From Aradus depressus (Eukaryota > Arthropoda > Insecta > Hemiptera > Aradidae), in contig OY759221.1 in the NCBI GenBank assembly GCA_963662175.1, positions 25,469,027 through 25,533,026 on the forward strand: 64,000 nt of DNA, in the 5' to 3' direction. The translations under genes and the position numbers were made by a program. Shown in pieces: positions 34,219 to 46,204 of the stretch (its first letter is position 1; every line of letters starts with the position of its first letter). The notes beneath the pieces were generated by a model. That model had not been told where the DNA came from. It saw only the letters and a program-made list of their open reading frames with translations, and did no database searches.

Positions 34219-35012
34219 CAGTGGTTGCCAACTTTTTGTGGCCCATCTCCCCTTTCTGGAGGTTCACTAACACCTATCGCCCCCTTTTCATTTTCATTGT
34301 ATACCTAATTTTAATTTGAAGTAAAGTGTAAATAATAAAACAGTTTTATTATTTTAAACAATTTTATTACCGTATAAGTTAGGGTTAGGTTTTATGACTC
34401 ATGCCCGGGCTTTAACTACGAGGTCATATCGCCTACTACCAGAGCGCTCTTTCGTCACTCTGGTGGACATGAGCTCGACTCTACTGTGGGAGTCCTAAAT
34501 TTTGCCTACCCTAAATTTTTATTCACTCGTTAAGACGGCGTGCTTAGTTTATTTTACCTCCCAGATAAAATAAACTAAGGGCCTCGGTCGGGTTACGAAC
34601 CCACGTTCTTTAGCTCAGAAGTAAAGCACGCATACTACTGAGCTACCGGCGCCCTCTATTACCGTATATAAAAACAACCAAAGCAGTTTTATCCGGTCAC
34701 TCTTAAATAAAATAGAAAAAAAATTAAAATGTACATTTTTTACAGATTTTTTTTAAGAACGAAGAAGTGAAATAATTAACTAAGATCATTGACATACATT
34801 TCAACAACAGGAGTACATGTTTTCATTTTTAAATTGGAATCTGGAAAAATTAAGAAAGTTGACTTAAAATTTGATAGCCAGTGACTCGTGCTACCCGGCA
34901 ACTTCTACTGTACAGTACTATTTTAATTTTTCCCCCTTTGAATACTCATCGCCCCCCACTTATTTATTGCCCCCCTGATAACCCAAATCGCCCACCAGGT
35001 TGGCAACCACTG
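34219..35012. mobile_element. hAT-like MITE with nested SINE
   Basis: Ends CAGTGGTTGCCAAC at left and its exact complement at right (GTTGGCAACCACTG). Flanks gtttagac (34211-34218) and gtgtagac (35013-35020) form an 8-bp target duplication with one mismatch. No transposase is left inside. A SINE occupies 34377-34656. The host site is an MPR copy. Confidence 0.88.
34377..34656 (-). mobile_element. SINE copy S10, internally deleted, nested in a hAT MITE
   Basis: Target duplication tattaccgtata at 34365-34376 and 34657-34668, perfect. About 60 bp of the middle (the gggtaggggtctttaacgag region) is missing. Confidence 0.93.
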
Positions 35013-35400
35013 GTGTAGACAGACAGAAAGGAAAATTCAGAAATATAAAAAGAAAAAAATTAATAAATAATTGACAGTCATATAAAGTTGTTTCATATAT
35101 TAGAGCTTTGATTTGATTTTCTTGGCAAAGGTCCTCCACCAATATCCTACAATTTCTATGGTAATTACTTTTGTTTAATATTTATTATTATTAACTTTAG
35201 TAGTTATTTACTATTTGCTTTGTTGTTATTCGTGACAAAAGTTACCATGAAATGACTAATAATTATTATTTATTTGTCTATGACATATCCATTTGTAGAC
35301 GAGATATTGTCGTGCGTGTTGTGAAACGTTCCAGTGAATATGGGTTGTCAATTAGGATATTGTTTAGTGTTGTATCAATTAGGATATTGTATAATGTTGG

Positions 35401-35532
35401 TCATTTCTGTACCATATTTACATACACATCTCCAGTGGGCTATGACATTTCTGTACCATATTTACGTACACATCTCCTGTGGGTTATGACATTTCTGTAC
35501 CATATTTACGTACACATCTCCAGTGGGTTATG
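35401..35532 (+). repeat. 44-bp tandem array, three units
   Basis: catttctgtaccatatttac-gtacacatctccagtgggtt-atga three times. The region to 35760 is pyrimidine-rich without recognised coding content. Confidence 0.92.
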
Positions 35533-36299
35533 ATGTTTTGTGCTCCTGTGTTGTACGTTCTATTCACCCCTCTGTCTAGAGTTCTCCCCTCCCCTAACCC
35601 CTCTTCTACCTCCCCTCCATTTCCCCCACTCTTCCAACATGTGCGCCATGTGGCTTCAGTCCAGCCCCTTCTGTACATAGGTGCGTGTCCCTCTCCCTGT
35701 AAATTGTGTACATATAAACCCGCCCCTGTTCGCTGTGAATATTTCTATTGTGTATAAAGTGTAATATTGGTTTTTATACTTGCTCTCTACACTGTTATCT
35801 ATAGAATTACTCAAGGTTAATACGACAACCTAATACAGATAATGTACAACACCAATCATCATTTGGTAAGTTGCCTATATTTTGTTTGTATGACGCCGCT
35901 AAAGTGCGTTTCTTTATTATTTTTATGCGTTTTTTACGTTTCCTTCAGTGTTTTCTTGAAAGATAGTCATTTATCTTATTAATCACGCAAAGAATATTAT
36001 AATTATGTTGTTTTCTTGCTTCATAATAATTTATTTAACTTCTGAGTGTCTAAGAACTCAGTAAAATGCATTTATTGCAGTTATACACCATTTGAATGTA
36101 TTCTTTTATGTTAACATGAGTCTTGTATCTTTATTAGAACTATATTTTTTAAGCCTAAATTGTTATTCATATCCTACTCACATAACGTTCTTAATATTGT
36201 TTTCTACTTTGCTGTCGTCGAAATAGTTACTTTACGATAGTTTTTCTTATTTGTCTTAATATATTCTCTATTGTTTTATTTTTCCAAAAATTACGGGTA
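35533..36299. other. Unannotated pyrimidine-rich then AT-rich stretch
   Basis: ccctcccctaacccctc and similar tracts; no coding motif. Confidence 0.5.
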
Positions 36300-36830
36300 T
36301 GTGTGAACACAATAACTCGTTAGAAAGAATTTATCGACACGAAAAGAACGTGGGTTCGAAATCCGACCGAGAGGCCCTTAGTTTATTTTATCTGGGATGT
36401 AAAATAAACTTAAGCACGTCGTCCTTCGGATGGGACGTTAAGCGATGGTCCCGAGCCTGTACGATGTCAGTTACTCGTTAAAGACCCTGCCCTTGGTGAA
36501 TAAAAATTTAGGGTAGGCAAAATTTAGGACTCCCACAGTAGAGTCGGGCTCATGTCCTCCAGAGTGACGAAAGAGCGCTCTGGTAGTAGGTAATATGTCC
36601 TCGTAGTTAAAACCCGGGCATGAGTCATAAAACCTAACCTCGGACACGAAATTATATGTGAATTAGAAGTTCTATAAGAACGACATCCATTAATTTTCAG
36701 CGGAATCAGTGGAAGGGGAGGGTGGGTCAGAAAGGGGTTCATCTCAAAATCCCAGTAACTGCCGATGGAATTTTATATTTAAATTCAAAACCTCATAAAG
36801 ATGGCATAGCTATAATTAATATAATATTAT
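36300..36830 (+). repeat. MPR fragment interrupted by SINE S11
   Basis: gtgtgaacacaataactcgt then, after the SINE, modules with ttttcagcggaatcagtgga and aaaatcccagtaactgccga. Confidence 0.7.
36344..36640 (+). mobile_element. SINE copy S11, lacking the A-box part
   Basis: Starts inside the head (agaacgtgggttcgaaatcc) and ends cataaaacctaacct. Flanked by gacacgaaa at 36335-36343 and 36643-36651, the MPR phrase into which it inserted. Confidence 0.88.
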
Positions 36831-37689
36831 ACATCGGATTATACAATTTAACAATTGATATCCACTTTTTGTGGAAGGCTAAAGAAAACATTTTTGACCG
36901 CCCGGTCTGGTCTGTTCTTAAATAGGTCTTCACATACACAAATCTTATCACTTTTCACAGTAAACGGTTGACCTTGCCGTTGCCTCTTTTGACCCATTTC
37001 AAGATGGCACCTCGTGCAGTTCACCATTTTCCAAGGAGCTATACTCGTATATTCCGGTTGCGAGGGTGGTGTGTGTTGTGTTGTTATACCGGTTAGGAGG
37101 ATCCTTAACTGCTGTTGCTCCCTAACTCCTCCCCTCCCTCCCTGCCTCCCTCTCATACAGTCTCCCCTTTTTCCCTCCTATTACATCACTACCCTTCAGA
37201 CCAGTTATATTGATTATTTTTGACTCGTTGATACTGGCCTCATTATATTATATAAATAAATAAATTATTGTTGTATAAAAAAATTATTAACTTAGTTTGC
37301 CCTTGCTTAAAATTAGGACAGAATACAATTAAAACGCTTTCTTTTAAGATGGCACCGAATCACTCTAAACTAGAGGGTAGAAACTGCAGTTTAAAAAAAA
37401 AATTCTGGCATTTAGCCAATGCATTTAAGATTAATAAGGACAAAAGAGTTGTTTCTGGGAATTTCTATTATTCTGATTATATCATTCAGGCCTTGAACTT
37501 TTTTTTTATGTTCCGGAAAGGATATTCCTCCTAAAAGGACGCGAATAATTTTTCCCACACTCTGACGTTCTCAAATCAAAATAATCAATGTAAAGTTTTA
37601 TTAGGACATACATTTTTTTTTTTTTTTACCTTCATCATGAAATTACTAATCTATGTATGAAACATGAAAAGGTTTCGTTCAGAAGTCAA
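36831..37689. other. Unannotated stretch
   Basis: Includes a short pyrimidine-rich part (37090-37190). Open frames here are short and unrecognised. Confidence 0.45.
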
Positions 37690-38192
37690 TTCTAATTCAC
37701 TGGCAATATACTTCCCCAGAACGAATTAATAAATTGACTTTTCTCTTCTCCTAAACCAGTCACAGTTACTTACATAAGTGCTCCTAGATCCTCATACTAA
37801 ATTTTATAATGAATTCATTACATTCTTTCGCTTCTGCCAATTCCACTGAAAATTAAAAAGTGTCGTCTAAGTGGGGTTTTGTATCACATGAAATTTTGTG
37901 TCGATATCTTCAGTACAACGGTAATTATTCAAGTTTTTATGTTAAGCCTCCCCCCTATTCCCCCTCCCCTTTGGTCGATTTAGCTGGAAATCAAAAGGAG
38001 TCGTGGTCAGATGGTTCTGGATTCACATATAATATTTCATGGCAATACATTCATTTTTTTAATATGAGTTAACGTGTTCACAGAAAGACAGAATTTTTTT
38101 TTTTCCTTATCCGGAATCTAGAGGAAATTCCGTTGACAACTCTGTATCTATTGATTACATAACTTCTATACTTCGTATTTCGTGGAAGTAAA
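37690..38192 (-). repeat. MPR copy
   Basis: From attcactggcaatatacttc-cccagaacgaattaat to cataacttctatacttcgta-tttcgtggaagta. Confidence 0.85.
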
Positions 38193-38466
38193 AATCTTAT
38201 TTCTCAGTTTGATATCTGGTTGTCTTATGGCTGTTCGAGATAGGCCTTTTTTTGTGGAAAATTATCAAAAACAATCTTACGTACATTTTTGGACCTAAAA
38301 CCGATCGAAAACATTTACCCTTTTTCTTCAGCAATTAAAAAAAAAGACTTAGAAAGAACATTTATTCGAAATTATATATATATATATATATATATTCTGG
38401 GTTAATATTAAGTAAATTGGGCGATTTAGATCCTAAGTGCTCTGAGAAGTTAGTACAAAAAGGATG

Positions 38467-38862
38467 TAATTGGGTGTACAGGGACAAACAAAATAATGTA
38501 GATTGATTGGACAGAGGTAAACCAAAATAACGTAAATTGGGTGTACAGGGACAAACAAAATAATGTAGATTGATTGGACAGAGGTAAACCAAAATAACGT
38601 AAATTGGGTGTACAGGGAAAAACGAAATAATGTACATTGAGTGGACAGAGGTAAACCAAAATATTGTAAATTGGCAGTACAGGGACAAACAAAATAATGT
38701 AAATTGGGTGTACAGGGACAAACAAATTAATGTAGATTGAGTGAACAGAGGTAAACCAAAATAACGTAAATTGGGTGTACACGGACAAACAAAATAATGT
38801 AAATTGAGTGGACAGAGGTAAACCAAAATAATGTAAATTGGGTGGATAAGGACAAACATTAA
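38467..38862 (-). repeat. 67-bp dimeric tandem array, about six units
   Basis: Each unit is two related halves of 33-34 bp: aattgggtgtacagggacaa-acaaaataatgta and ttgagtggacagaggtaaac-caaaataacgta. The unit has no stop in any minus-strand frame, so two long overlapping minus frames (165 and 149 codons; peptide period like NLHYFVCPCTPNLRYFGLPL) pass through it. Preceded by a (TA)n tract at 38376-38395. Confidence 0.93.
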
Positions 38863-39937
38863 TATTGAAAGGGCGGGATGAACAACGCGATATCAACAAT
38901 ATATTATTAAATCAAACTACGTATGTATGTATAAATATATATTTTTTTATTGCTAGTATTAAATAGTCAAAAATAATCAATAAAACTGGTCTGAAGGGTA
39001 GTGATAATAGGAGAGAAAAGGGGGAGATTGTGTGATATCCATATATATATTGGCATTTTGACGAATCAGTATCTTTGTCTTTCTCTTATCAGTATTAATG
39101 AAAAAAAAAAATTAATGATAGAGTATAGACGCTCTAACGTGTGTTTTTTTATTGTTAATAAAACCACATATTTCAATTATAATACATTGAAAAGTAGAAA
39201 CAACTTTTTTTTTTCCACATTTATTTTGAAATTGTTGTTGACTGTGAATATACATCGCAATAAGGAAATACGAACAGAATAAATAGAAAAACACATCACT
39301 TGAGTCTCTTCTTGAAGAACGACAAACAATTTATTTTTTTTCTACCTACCACCAGTTTTATTCTTCCTTGCTCTTATAAATAGACAATTTTATCTAATTG
39401 TTCAACAGCTCCGTTTGAATTAATCTCACAATTAATGTATATTTGTATGAGTATCTATTAATATTTTATAGCAAGCCATCTTTTGGGTTAAGTATAATGT
39501 GTTGTGAAACATTTGGTGTAATGCTATTACTATTACCTAATAGTAACAACGTTATATAACATTTTATTTCTCCTAGTACAAAAGTACTAAAGGAATGGAA
39601 TGATTTTATTTTTATTATACTATAAAATTTGTGGGGGAGAACTCATTAGGAAATCGGTGATAAACCATATTATTTTTGTAAGATTGTCCTAGAATTTAGC
39701 AATACGATGGATAGCTTGTTGATTGGGAGAATATCAGTAAAATGTTGATAGTTTTGTCTTTCTTTAGATGTGTCATTAACCTTTCCATATAGTTTATCTC
39801 TTCCCTTCACTAGGAAATTTTTCATAGAAATTAATTTATGAGCTTCCCCCCCCCGGTTGGGTAAGGAATATGGAAACTACCACCAAATTTTCATCAAAAA
39901 TGCTCCTCAGAACACGATTGGGTCGTTCACAATTAGA

Positions 39938-39972
<35 letters not shown>

Positions 39973-40026
39973 CATTTTAGTAAACAATTGTTTGCCAGAA
40001 AAATCTGATCATTTACTTCTTTATTG
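38863..40026. other. Unannotated AT-rich stretch
   Basis: Very AT-rich; only the poly-T at 39941 stands out. Confidence 0.5.
39941..39972. repeat. Poly-T tract of about 32 nt
   Basis: Isolated T run; possibly a minus-strand retroposon tail, origin not recognised. Confidence 0.7.
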
Positions 40027-40257
40027 AGACTCATTTACAGGCTTTTAACTTGGCGCTCTTATCGCCTACTACCAGAGCGCTCTAGTGGGCATGAACCCGT
40101 GATGATGACTAGGGAGTCCTATATTGTGCCTACCCTAAATTTTTATTCACCGAGCGTAGGGGTTATAGATCTTGTAACATACCTGACATCGTACAGGCTC
40201 GGTACCATCGCTTAACGTAGTAGATTAGCATGCTATCTCTGAACTACCGGCGCCCTC
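40027..40257 (-). mobile_element. SINE copy S12, degraded
   Basis: Body and head with several deletions; the flank beyond the head matches S6 for at least 16 bp. Confidence 0.8.
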
Positions 40258-41257
40258 TTTATAAATTTTAATTATCCGAACAGCTTATAAATTATATACA
40301 TCAACCAATATTAAATCTCGACACATACATAAATGAGATGAATAATAATTAAAGTAACAATAATAATAGAAGTTAGTTGAATATAAAATTCTTAATATTA
40401 ATAGATACAACAATAGTATACATATATTTTAATTATAAATTTTGTATATTTATCTTTTTACATTCTTATTATTATCATTAATTTGTTAAATTGTATATAT
40501 ATATATAAATAATTTATTAAATAAATGATAATAAGACTATTCATCAAAAGTATTTACGATAGAAATTAATAGTATATTGGTGGAAGACTTCCGCTATGAT
40601 AAAAAAATGAATATGAAAATGTAAGCAAAAATGAAGCTGTTATATACGAGACACGACTTTATTATTACAATGAGAAAAAATTACGAATAAAGAAAGGGTT
40701 TCCATAAACATGAACATTTTTAATTGAATTTTAACATTTTTTTCTTTCAAGAATTGGCGAGGGGCATTAATGAAGTTGATTCATGTATAGGTATCTATAT
40801 TTTTTCTGATGGTCGTCAATGTTTCAAATATCGAAAAGCACAGATAATGGCACTTTTTTAAGATTCTTAAATATTTCTTTGCAGCTTGTTATTTGATTAA
40901 TATTATTTATTATTTTTAGTACTTTCTTTTGATTTTTTTCTATTGTGTAGAATGTTCGACTATGTTGTGTACATTAGAAGTGGAGATATGCCGCTCGGAA
41001 CAGTAGGAACGAAAAGCTTTTATTAAATAATATGAGATTCACTTCTTTAAAAAAAAATAAGTTTGGAAGGAGAGAGGAAACATAATTATAATTAACTCGA
41101 ATAATTCATTCCATTCATGTTTCAACATATTTTTGAAATAACTCCGAGTAGTTCATTTGAAAATACCTCCAAACAAACATAGATAATTAAAGTCTGCATC
41201 GATTGGTGTAACTACATATCTAAGTGAACGGAAAGTTCACCAGTCAGTATTGGATTT
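40258..41257. other. Unannotated AT-rich stretch
   Basis: Long A/T runs, no recognised element. Confidence 0.5.
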
Positions 41258-41857
41258 GAGAGCGCTGGTAGCACAAAACTAGCGTGCTTAGCTGCTCAAG
41301 ATCGCGGTTTGAAACCCGGCCGAGACCTCTAGGCTTTTCATCTGGATAACAAAAAAACCTTGAGCACACCATCCTTCGAATGGTCTTACGATAATGAGTC
41401 TATGCGATGTCGTTAGGGTTGGTACAATTCATGACTCCCACAGAAGAGCTACCAGTATTGAATGCTTAGGTCCCTTGGCGTCCAGACCATGTCAGTTGGC
41501 TGGGTGCGACCCACATCTGTTGGAACTCACCACCTGGCCTCCTAGGAGCTGGCCCCCACCACCACTTCACCCTCCATCCTCATCCTTTGTCTAATATAAC
41601 TCTCCTCAACTCGGAACTCATGTCACATCACACCTGCAAATCGTCTTAACTACAAGGTCATATTGCCTACTACCAGAGTACTCTTTCGTCGCTCTGGTGG
41701 ACATGATTCTGACTCTACTGTGGGAGTTCTAAATTTTGTCATGGTTTATTCACATATGGTGTAGGGGTCTTAACGAGTACCTGACATCGGCAGAGTTTCA
41801 AACCCGCGATCTTGAGCTCATTCGACAAGCACGCTACCTCTGAGATCAGGCGCCCTC
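41258..41857. mobile_element. SINE copies S13a/S13b in inverted arrangement
   Basis: A plus-strand head half (41258-41412, starting gagagcgctggtagcacaaa) and a minus-strand near-complete copy (41640-41857) flank about 230 bp of GC-richer unrecognised DNA. Both are diverged. Confidence 0.75.
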
Positions 41858-42664
41858 TCCTTCATTCTCTGTAAAATCAGTTTATGCGCTTCGCTCACCA
41901 GGTTGATATACAGACATGCCCCTTCAATGCCATTTTTTATTATTATACATTATTTTTAAGAACAGAACAGAAACTATCAATAAATAATGTACTGAAACTG
42001 TGTAGCCGTTTGCGTTGACTGTCAGTTAGTGAGCGGGCGGTGATCGCTTTACGCCTGTTCGCTGTTATTTCTCAGGTCAATTCCACAAATCGTATGTATC
42101 AATAGTACATTTTCCTATGGGTGAAAGTCCAGTTAAACTATTCTTCCTCTTTCCTGTTACATATCACACTTGTACTGACCCTACTCCCTCCCTTACCTTA
42201 ATTATTTACGTGATATCCAATTGGGCTACTGCTACTACTGGAGTGAAAATATCACAGTGTTACGGCACAGCTCTAGTGTTCAGAATGATAACCTTGTATA
42301 AACTTTACTCAATTGACACAAAACACTGAATTGATCCTTTTTAGTCTCGCACTCTGTGAACTATTCATTGTTTACGTTCACTTTGTCCTGTTATTTTCAT
42401 GTATCCATTGTTCGATATGTCTACTTAGCAATATCTTGTTTGATTTAAAAGAAAACTATTGCTTTGCAAGTTAGATAGTAAGGAGCTCGATGGAGCGGGG
42501 CGTGACTGAAGTGGGCACTTTAACCCTTTCTTATCCCTTACTCCCATTCTCTGTTATTGTTGTATTAATCCTTTTAAATACTAAAAAAATGAACTCGTAT
42601 CAGTACGAAAATATATTTTTTCAGGTTTCTTATTTAGTTTTCATTAAATCGTTTAATCAAGTAA
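41858..42664. other. Unannotated stretch
   Basis: Moderate base composition; short open frames without family motifs. Confidence 0.45.
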
Positions 42665-42892
42665 AAAAAAGTCGTATCACTGGCAATAGTAGTACTTCAC
42701 GGGGTGTCGTTTTTATAGGGTTTCGTGTCATATATTCATTCTATCGTTATCGTGGTCACAGATGGACAGACAGACTGGAGAGTTTTTTTTAACATTTTTG
42801 GAATCAGGGTATCGGAAAACACGAAATTTCGGTGGAATTTGTGACCGATTACATAACTTTCCATATACGTTGTAAAACTGAGGAAGTAAAAT
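42665..42892 (-). repeat. MPR copy, short
   Basis: From aagtcgtatcactggcaata to cataactttccatatacgtt-gtaaaactgaggaagta; internal deletion. Confidence 0.7.
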
Positions 42893-44194
42893 ATGAGCTG
42901 GAGGTGGAAGGTGCGCAAAGAAAGTACTATAGGTTGCTACTAGAAATCATAGATTTTAGAGTTGTTTCAGAAACTTTACTATCTTCTCTACCTGTAGGAT
43001 CCAGAAGGCTGTAAAATTGGTTACGGTTAAACCTGCCGTATTTGTGGTTGGTACCTGTGCCCAGGAACCAGGTAGGTCCTGTTTTTCAGTTGAACCTGTT
43101 TGTGTTCATCCTTAGGATTGAATAGGAGTTCTAGCCTTCTCTTATACACTTTTCTTCTGTTTACTGAATTCACGAGTCAGTTCTTCCTTCTACCTACATT
43201 TTTACTAACTTTTAGATGTGTCGGTCCCTGCAATATATATTGGCTTTTCTGAAGTCCAGACATGAAAAAAGTGAACTTGGTGACAACCAGAGTTCTTGCA
43301 TTTTATCTGCATCATCACTAGCAGATATTGTAATTTTTAGTTATGCTGAACTGTCACAAAGGGAATCGTGAAGATAAAGTCCTCGGCGAATGAACATTCA
43401 GGGACTTATCAATCCTCATATACAATTTTCTGTCCATAAATTCATTACATTGGCAGTTATGTGGGTTTGCCGTTTTTAAAATTTATGGAAAGTGGAAAAG
43501 TGTTTCAATGGATGTCCATCCCTCTCCAGACCTTGCTTACAATTCGAGTTTTACGAAAATCGATCATTGGGAAGTGTACAAGAGCGTGACAGACGGACGT
43601 CCGGCGCAATGACACAATGACTTTGTTTTCGAAGGGATACACGAATATGAAAATTTTAGGGGTGCGGTTTTACCACTTTCTTGCGTTGTAGTAGAACAGA
43701 GTTCACTTATTTATTACGTAACAGCTGATGAACTAATAATATATCTGAATAATAACTACATATTTTATAAAGGCATACAATAGAAGGTTAAACGAAATCA
43801 ATAGGAGAGTGCGTGTCTCTGAAACTGAAATCAATAAACTAATAGAACAATTCAAATAAAATGTGATCTATCTCTATAGGCTCTCATGAATCAACGATCT
43901 AGTAACCTATACTACTAATAGGTTCTTAAAAGAAGGCCACGTTGGTTTGATTTTTAAACGAAAACGTCAAATGTTGTGTTGGTGCAAGGTATTTGAGGTA
44001 TTCAAACGTCAAAGTGTACATTTTTATATGTGTGGATAGTCTACACAAATTTCGGAATTTTTTTCTTCTCTCTTTTTTCCTGAAAAATATTGTAAATAAA
44101 GTTTTGCAACATTTAAGTGGAGAAACACGGACATATTGTGGAAACATACATGTAATAAATAAATAAAACTTGACTTTTTCATTGAAATTTGTCT
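42893..44194. other. Unannotated stretch around a small MPR fragment
   Basis: Nothing recognised apart from 43375-43465. Confidence 0.45.
43375..43465 (-). repeat. MPR fragment
   Basis: aaagtcctcggcgaatgaac and attcattacattggcagtta only. Confidence 0.45.
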
Positions 44195-44300
44195 ATTTCG
44201 CAAAAAACATTATACATAAGTTACCGGTTTCGGCATTACACCATTCGGGTTCAGTTATAAACTAAGACAAGTTTGCTGAGTGCGAATGTCTTATATGTAA
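44195..44300 (+). repeat. Half-copy related to the ACCGGTTTC foldback family
   Basis: TTGTCTATTTCGCAAAAAAC followed by ATACATAAGTTACCGGTTTC and GGCATTACACCATTCGGG resembles one arm of 31877-32031. The second arm is not evident. Confidence 0.45.
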
Positions 44301-44670
44301 ATCGGGTAGGTAAGGAAGGAGTTGGAATTTGAACTAGGAAATCCCGGTAGCTTTATAGTTAGGAATTTTTTGTTTTGGAATATTTACTTCCATTTTTTTA
44401 GTAACAGTGGTAAAACTAAAGTTAATGATACAATTATTAATTTCTGAAGATAAACTAATTTAGATGTGATATGCGCGCAATAATGATTGTGTATATAACA
44501 AAATGAAAATAAAATTGGAAGCTTTTCATATCCATAAAATAACTAAATGAATAGCAATGATGATACAAATTGAAATTATAACAAAATAATAATTAATATA
44601 TGAATTAGTAATGATAAATATTTACAATAAATGATATATGGAATACAATTAACCATTAAATACATACATA

Positions 44671-44978
44671 TGTTAGTGACTCATGCCCGAGCTTCAACTA
44701 CGAGATCATATCGCCTATTACCAGAACACTCTTTCTTCGCTCTGGTGGACATAAGCCTGACTATACTGTGGGAGTCCTAAATTTTTATTGAACAAGGGGA
44801 AAGAAGGTTGTTTTTAACGAGTACCTGACATCGTACATCGTTTTACGTCCCATTCGAAAGACAGCATGCTCAAAGTTTTTTTCTCCTCCGAAATAAAAAT
44901 AAGCTATGGGCCTCGGTCGGGTTTCAAACCGCAACTTAAGCTCAATAGGCAAGCACGCTATGAGCCTCCGGCGCTCTC
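44671..44978 (-). mobile_element. SINE copy S14
   Basis: Target duplication tacatacata at 44661-44670 and 44979-44988. Diverged body, head still readable. Confidence 0.88.
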
Positions 44979-45064
44979 TACATACATAAGTGGAAACATA
45001 ACTGGTTTTAATGTGTTAACAAAGGAGAGTAGTTGAAATAAATTTGGTCATTCAAATATGTTTT

Positions 45065-45240
45065 TTACTTCCCCAACTCCCAAATTCGATGCGGAGATTT
45101 CAACGGAATTTCATGTTTTTCGATCTCTAGTTTACAAATATGAAAGAAAAAAATTTCTGTGTGTCTGTGAACACGATGACTACCGATAGAATGTGTCGAT
45201 ACGATGTTTTTTATGTGAATCCAGAACCTAATGACGTTTT
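45065..45240 (+). repeat. MPR start fragment
   Basis: acttccccaactcccaaatt, tttcaacggaatttcatgtt and tctgtgaacacgatgactac, cut at a T-rich tract. Confidence 0.65.
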
Positions 45241-46204
45241 TTTTTTTTTATTTTTATTTTTTTTTCCAGTTCTAAACAGTCTATTTGAACAGAAATTGGG
45301 TTATTTGATGCTTTTGGGTGGTTCTAAAGTGCGATGTGGCAATTGTCATTAATGGTGGACCGGTTGCCTCGGTTTATTTCAGTCGTATGTTCTTTCAAAC
45401 GTCAGCCATTCAAAGTGTATGTATGTATATATGTGTACTATATTGAAATAAAAGTATGAGATATTTTAAATAGAGAGAAGATTTCTGGCATCAGGAGTTA
45501 ACTTGCTTGACCCATTTCTATAGACGCTGAATTTGTCGCGCCGTTGTCTGTTTTAGCTGGCTCATTTTGTTGTACCATTTTTATTTCTTTATACATTTAG
45601 GTGCCATTCTCCAAACTTCTACCTTAGTTGTTAATGGGCTGATATCAGGTAGCCACCCGGTTGTCTAAAGCCTCCATTGGGTTGCCACCCATCTTAATCA
45701 GCAGAGTTTGAAATTATACTTCATATTAATACCAAAACATTTTTGAATTTTTATTACACCTCTACAAATAGACAATTTTTAGAGTGAAGTTAGTTTAAAT
45801 TATATCCTTCCAGTTAAAATGGTTAACTTAAAATGTAAACAAAATTGTCCATGGTCCTAAACAACAAAGCCGCCTTGAAAGCTTAACGTATTGTGGAAAT
45901 TTCTAATGAATAAATAAAATACAAACTTTTTTTTTTTTAAATATAGTTATTCCACAAAGATGTTATCATATTATATCAGTTTGTTGAGTATGTACCCTTC
46001 TTATACGATAGGTAGTGAAGAGGGGTTGGAATTTCAACTTGAAATTCCCTGTGGCTTTAAAGTAGGAATTTGTTTGATCTGAAATATGTTTTCTGTCTGA
46101 CTAAATGTTGTGATAAAATGAATATTATTAAATTTTTTAATCAGAGAATTTTCTTAACTTTAAAATAACTAAATAAATAATGAAAAATATATAAATTGAA
46201 AATC
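45241..46204. other. Unannotated stretch
   Basis: AT-rich, with a possible weak relative of 44310-44360 at 46000-46060 (gaggggttggaatttcaact; gtggctttaaagtaggaatt), suggesting a duplicated low-copy segment. Confidence 0.45.

Larger units (their letters stand above)
33898..35040. repeat. MPR copy (inverted halves) split by the hAT MITE
   Basis: Plus start cagctatacgaagtataggg; near 34090 it turns to minus modules (ttctttggccgatttgactg, ttctatcgggtgttatcgt) and resumes after the MITE (agacagacagaaaggaaaat). Confidence 0.72.

Noticed and set aside
37268..37534. 88-codon plus-strand frame
   Set aside because: Ends in T-rich DNA with no recognisable domain; could be an old element but cannot be supported.
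38362..38899. Long minus-strand proteins of 165 and 149 residues
   Set aside because: They are translations of the 67-bp tandem array, open by composition.
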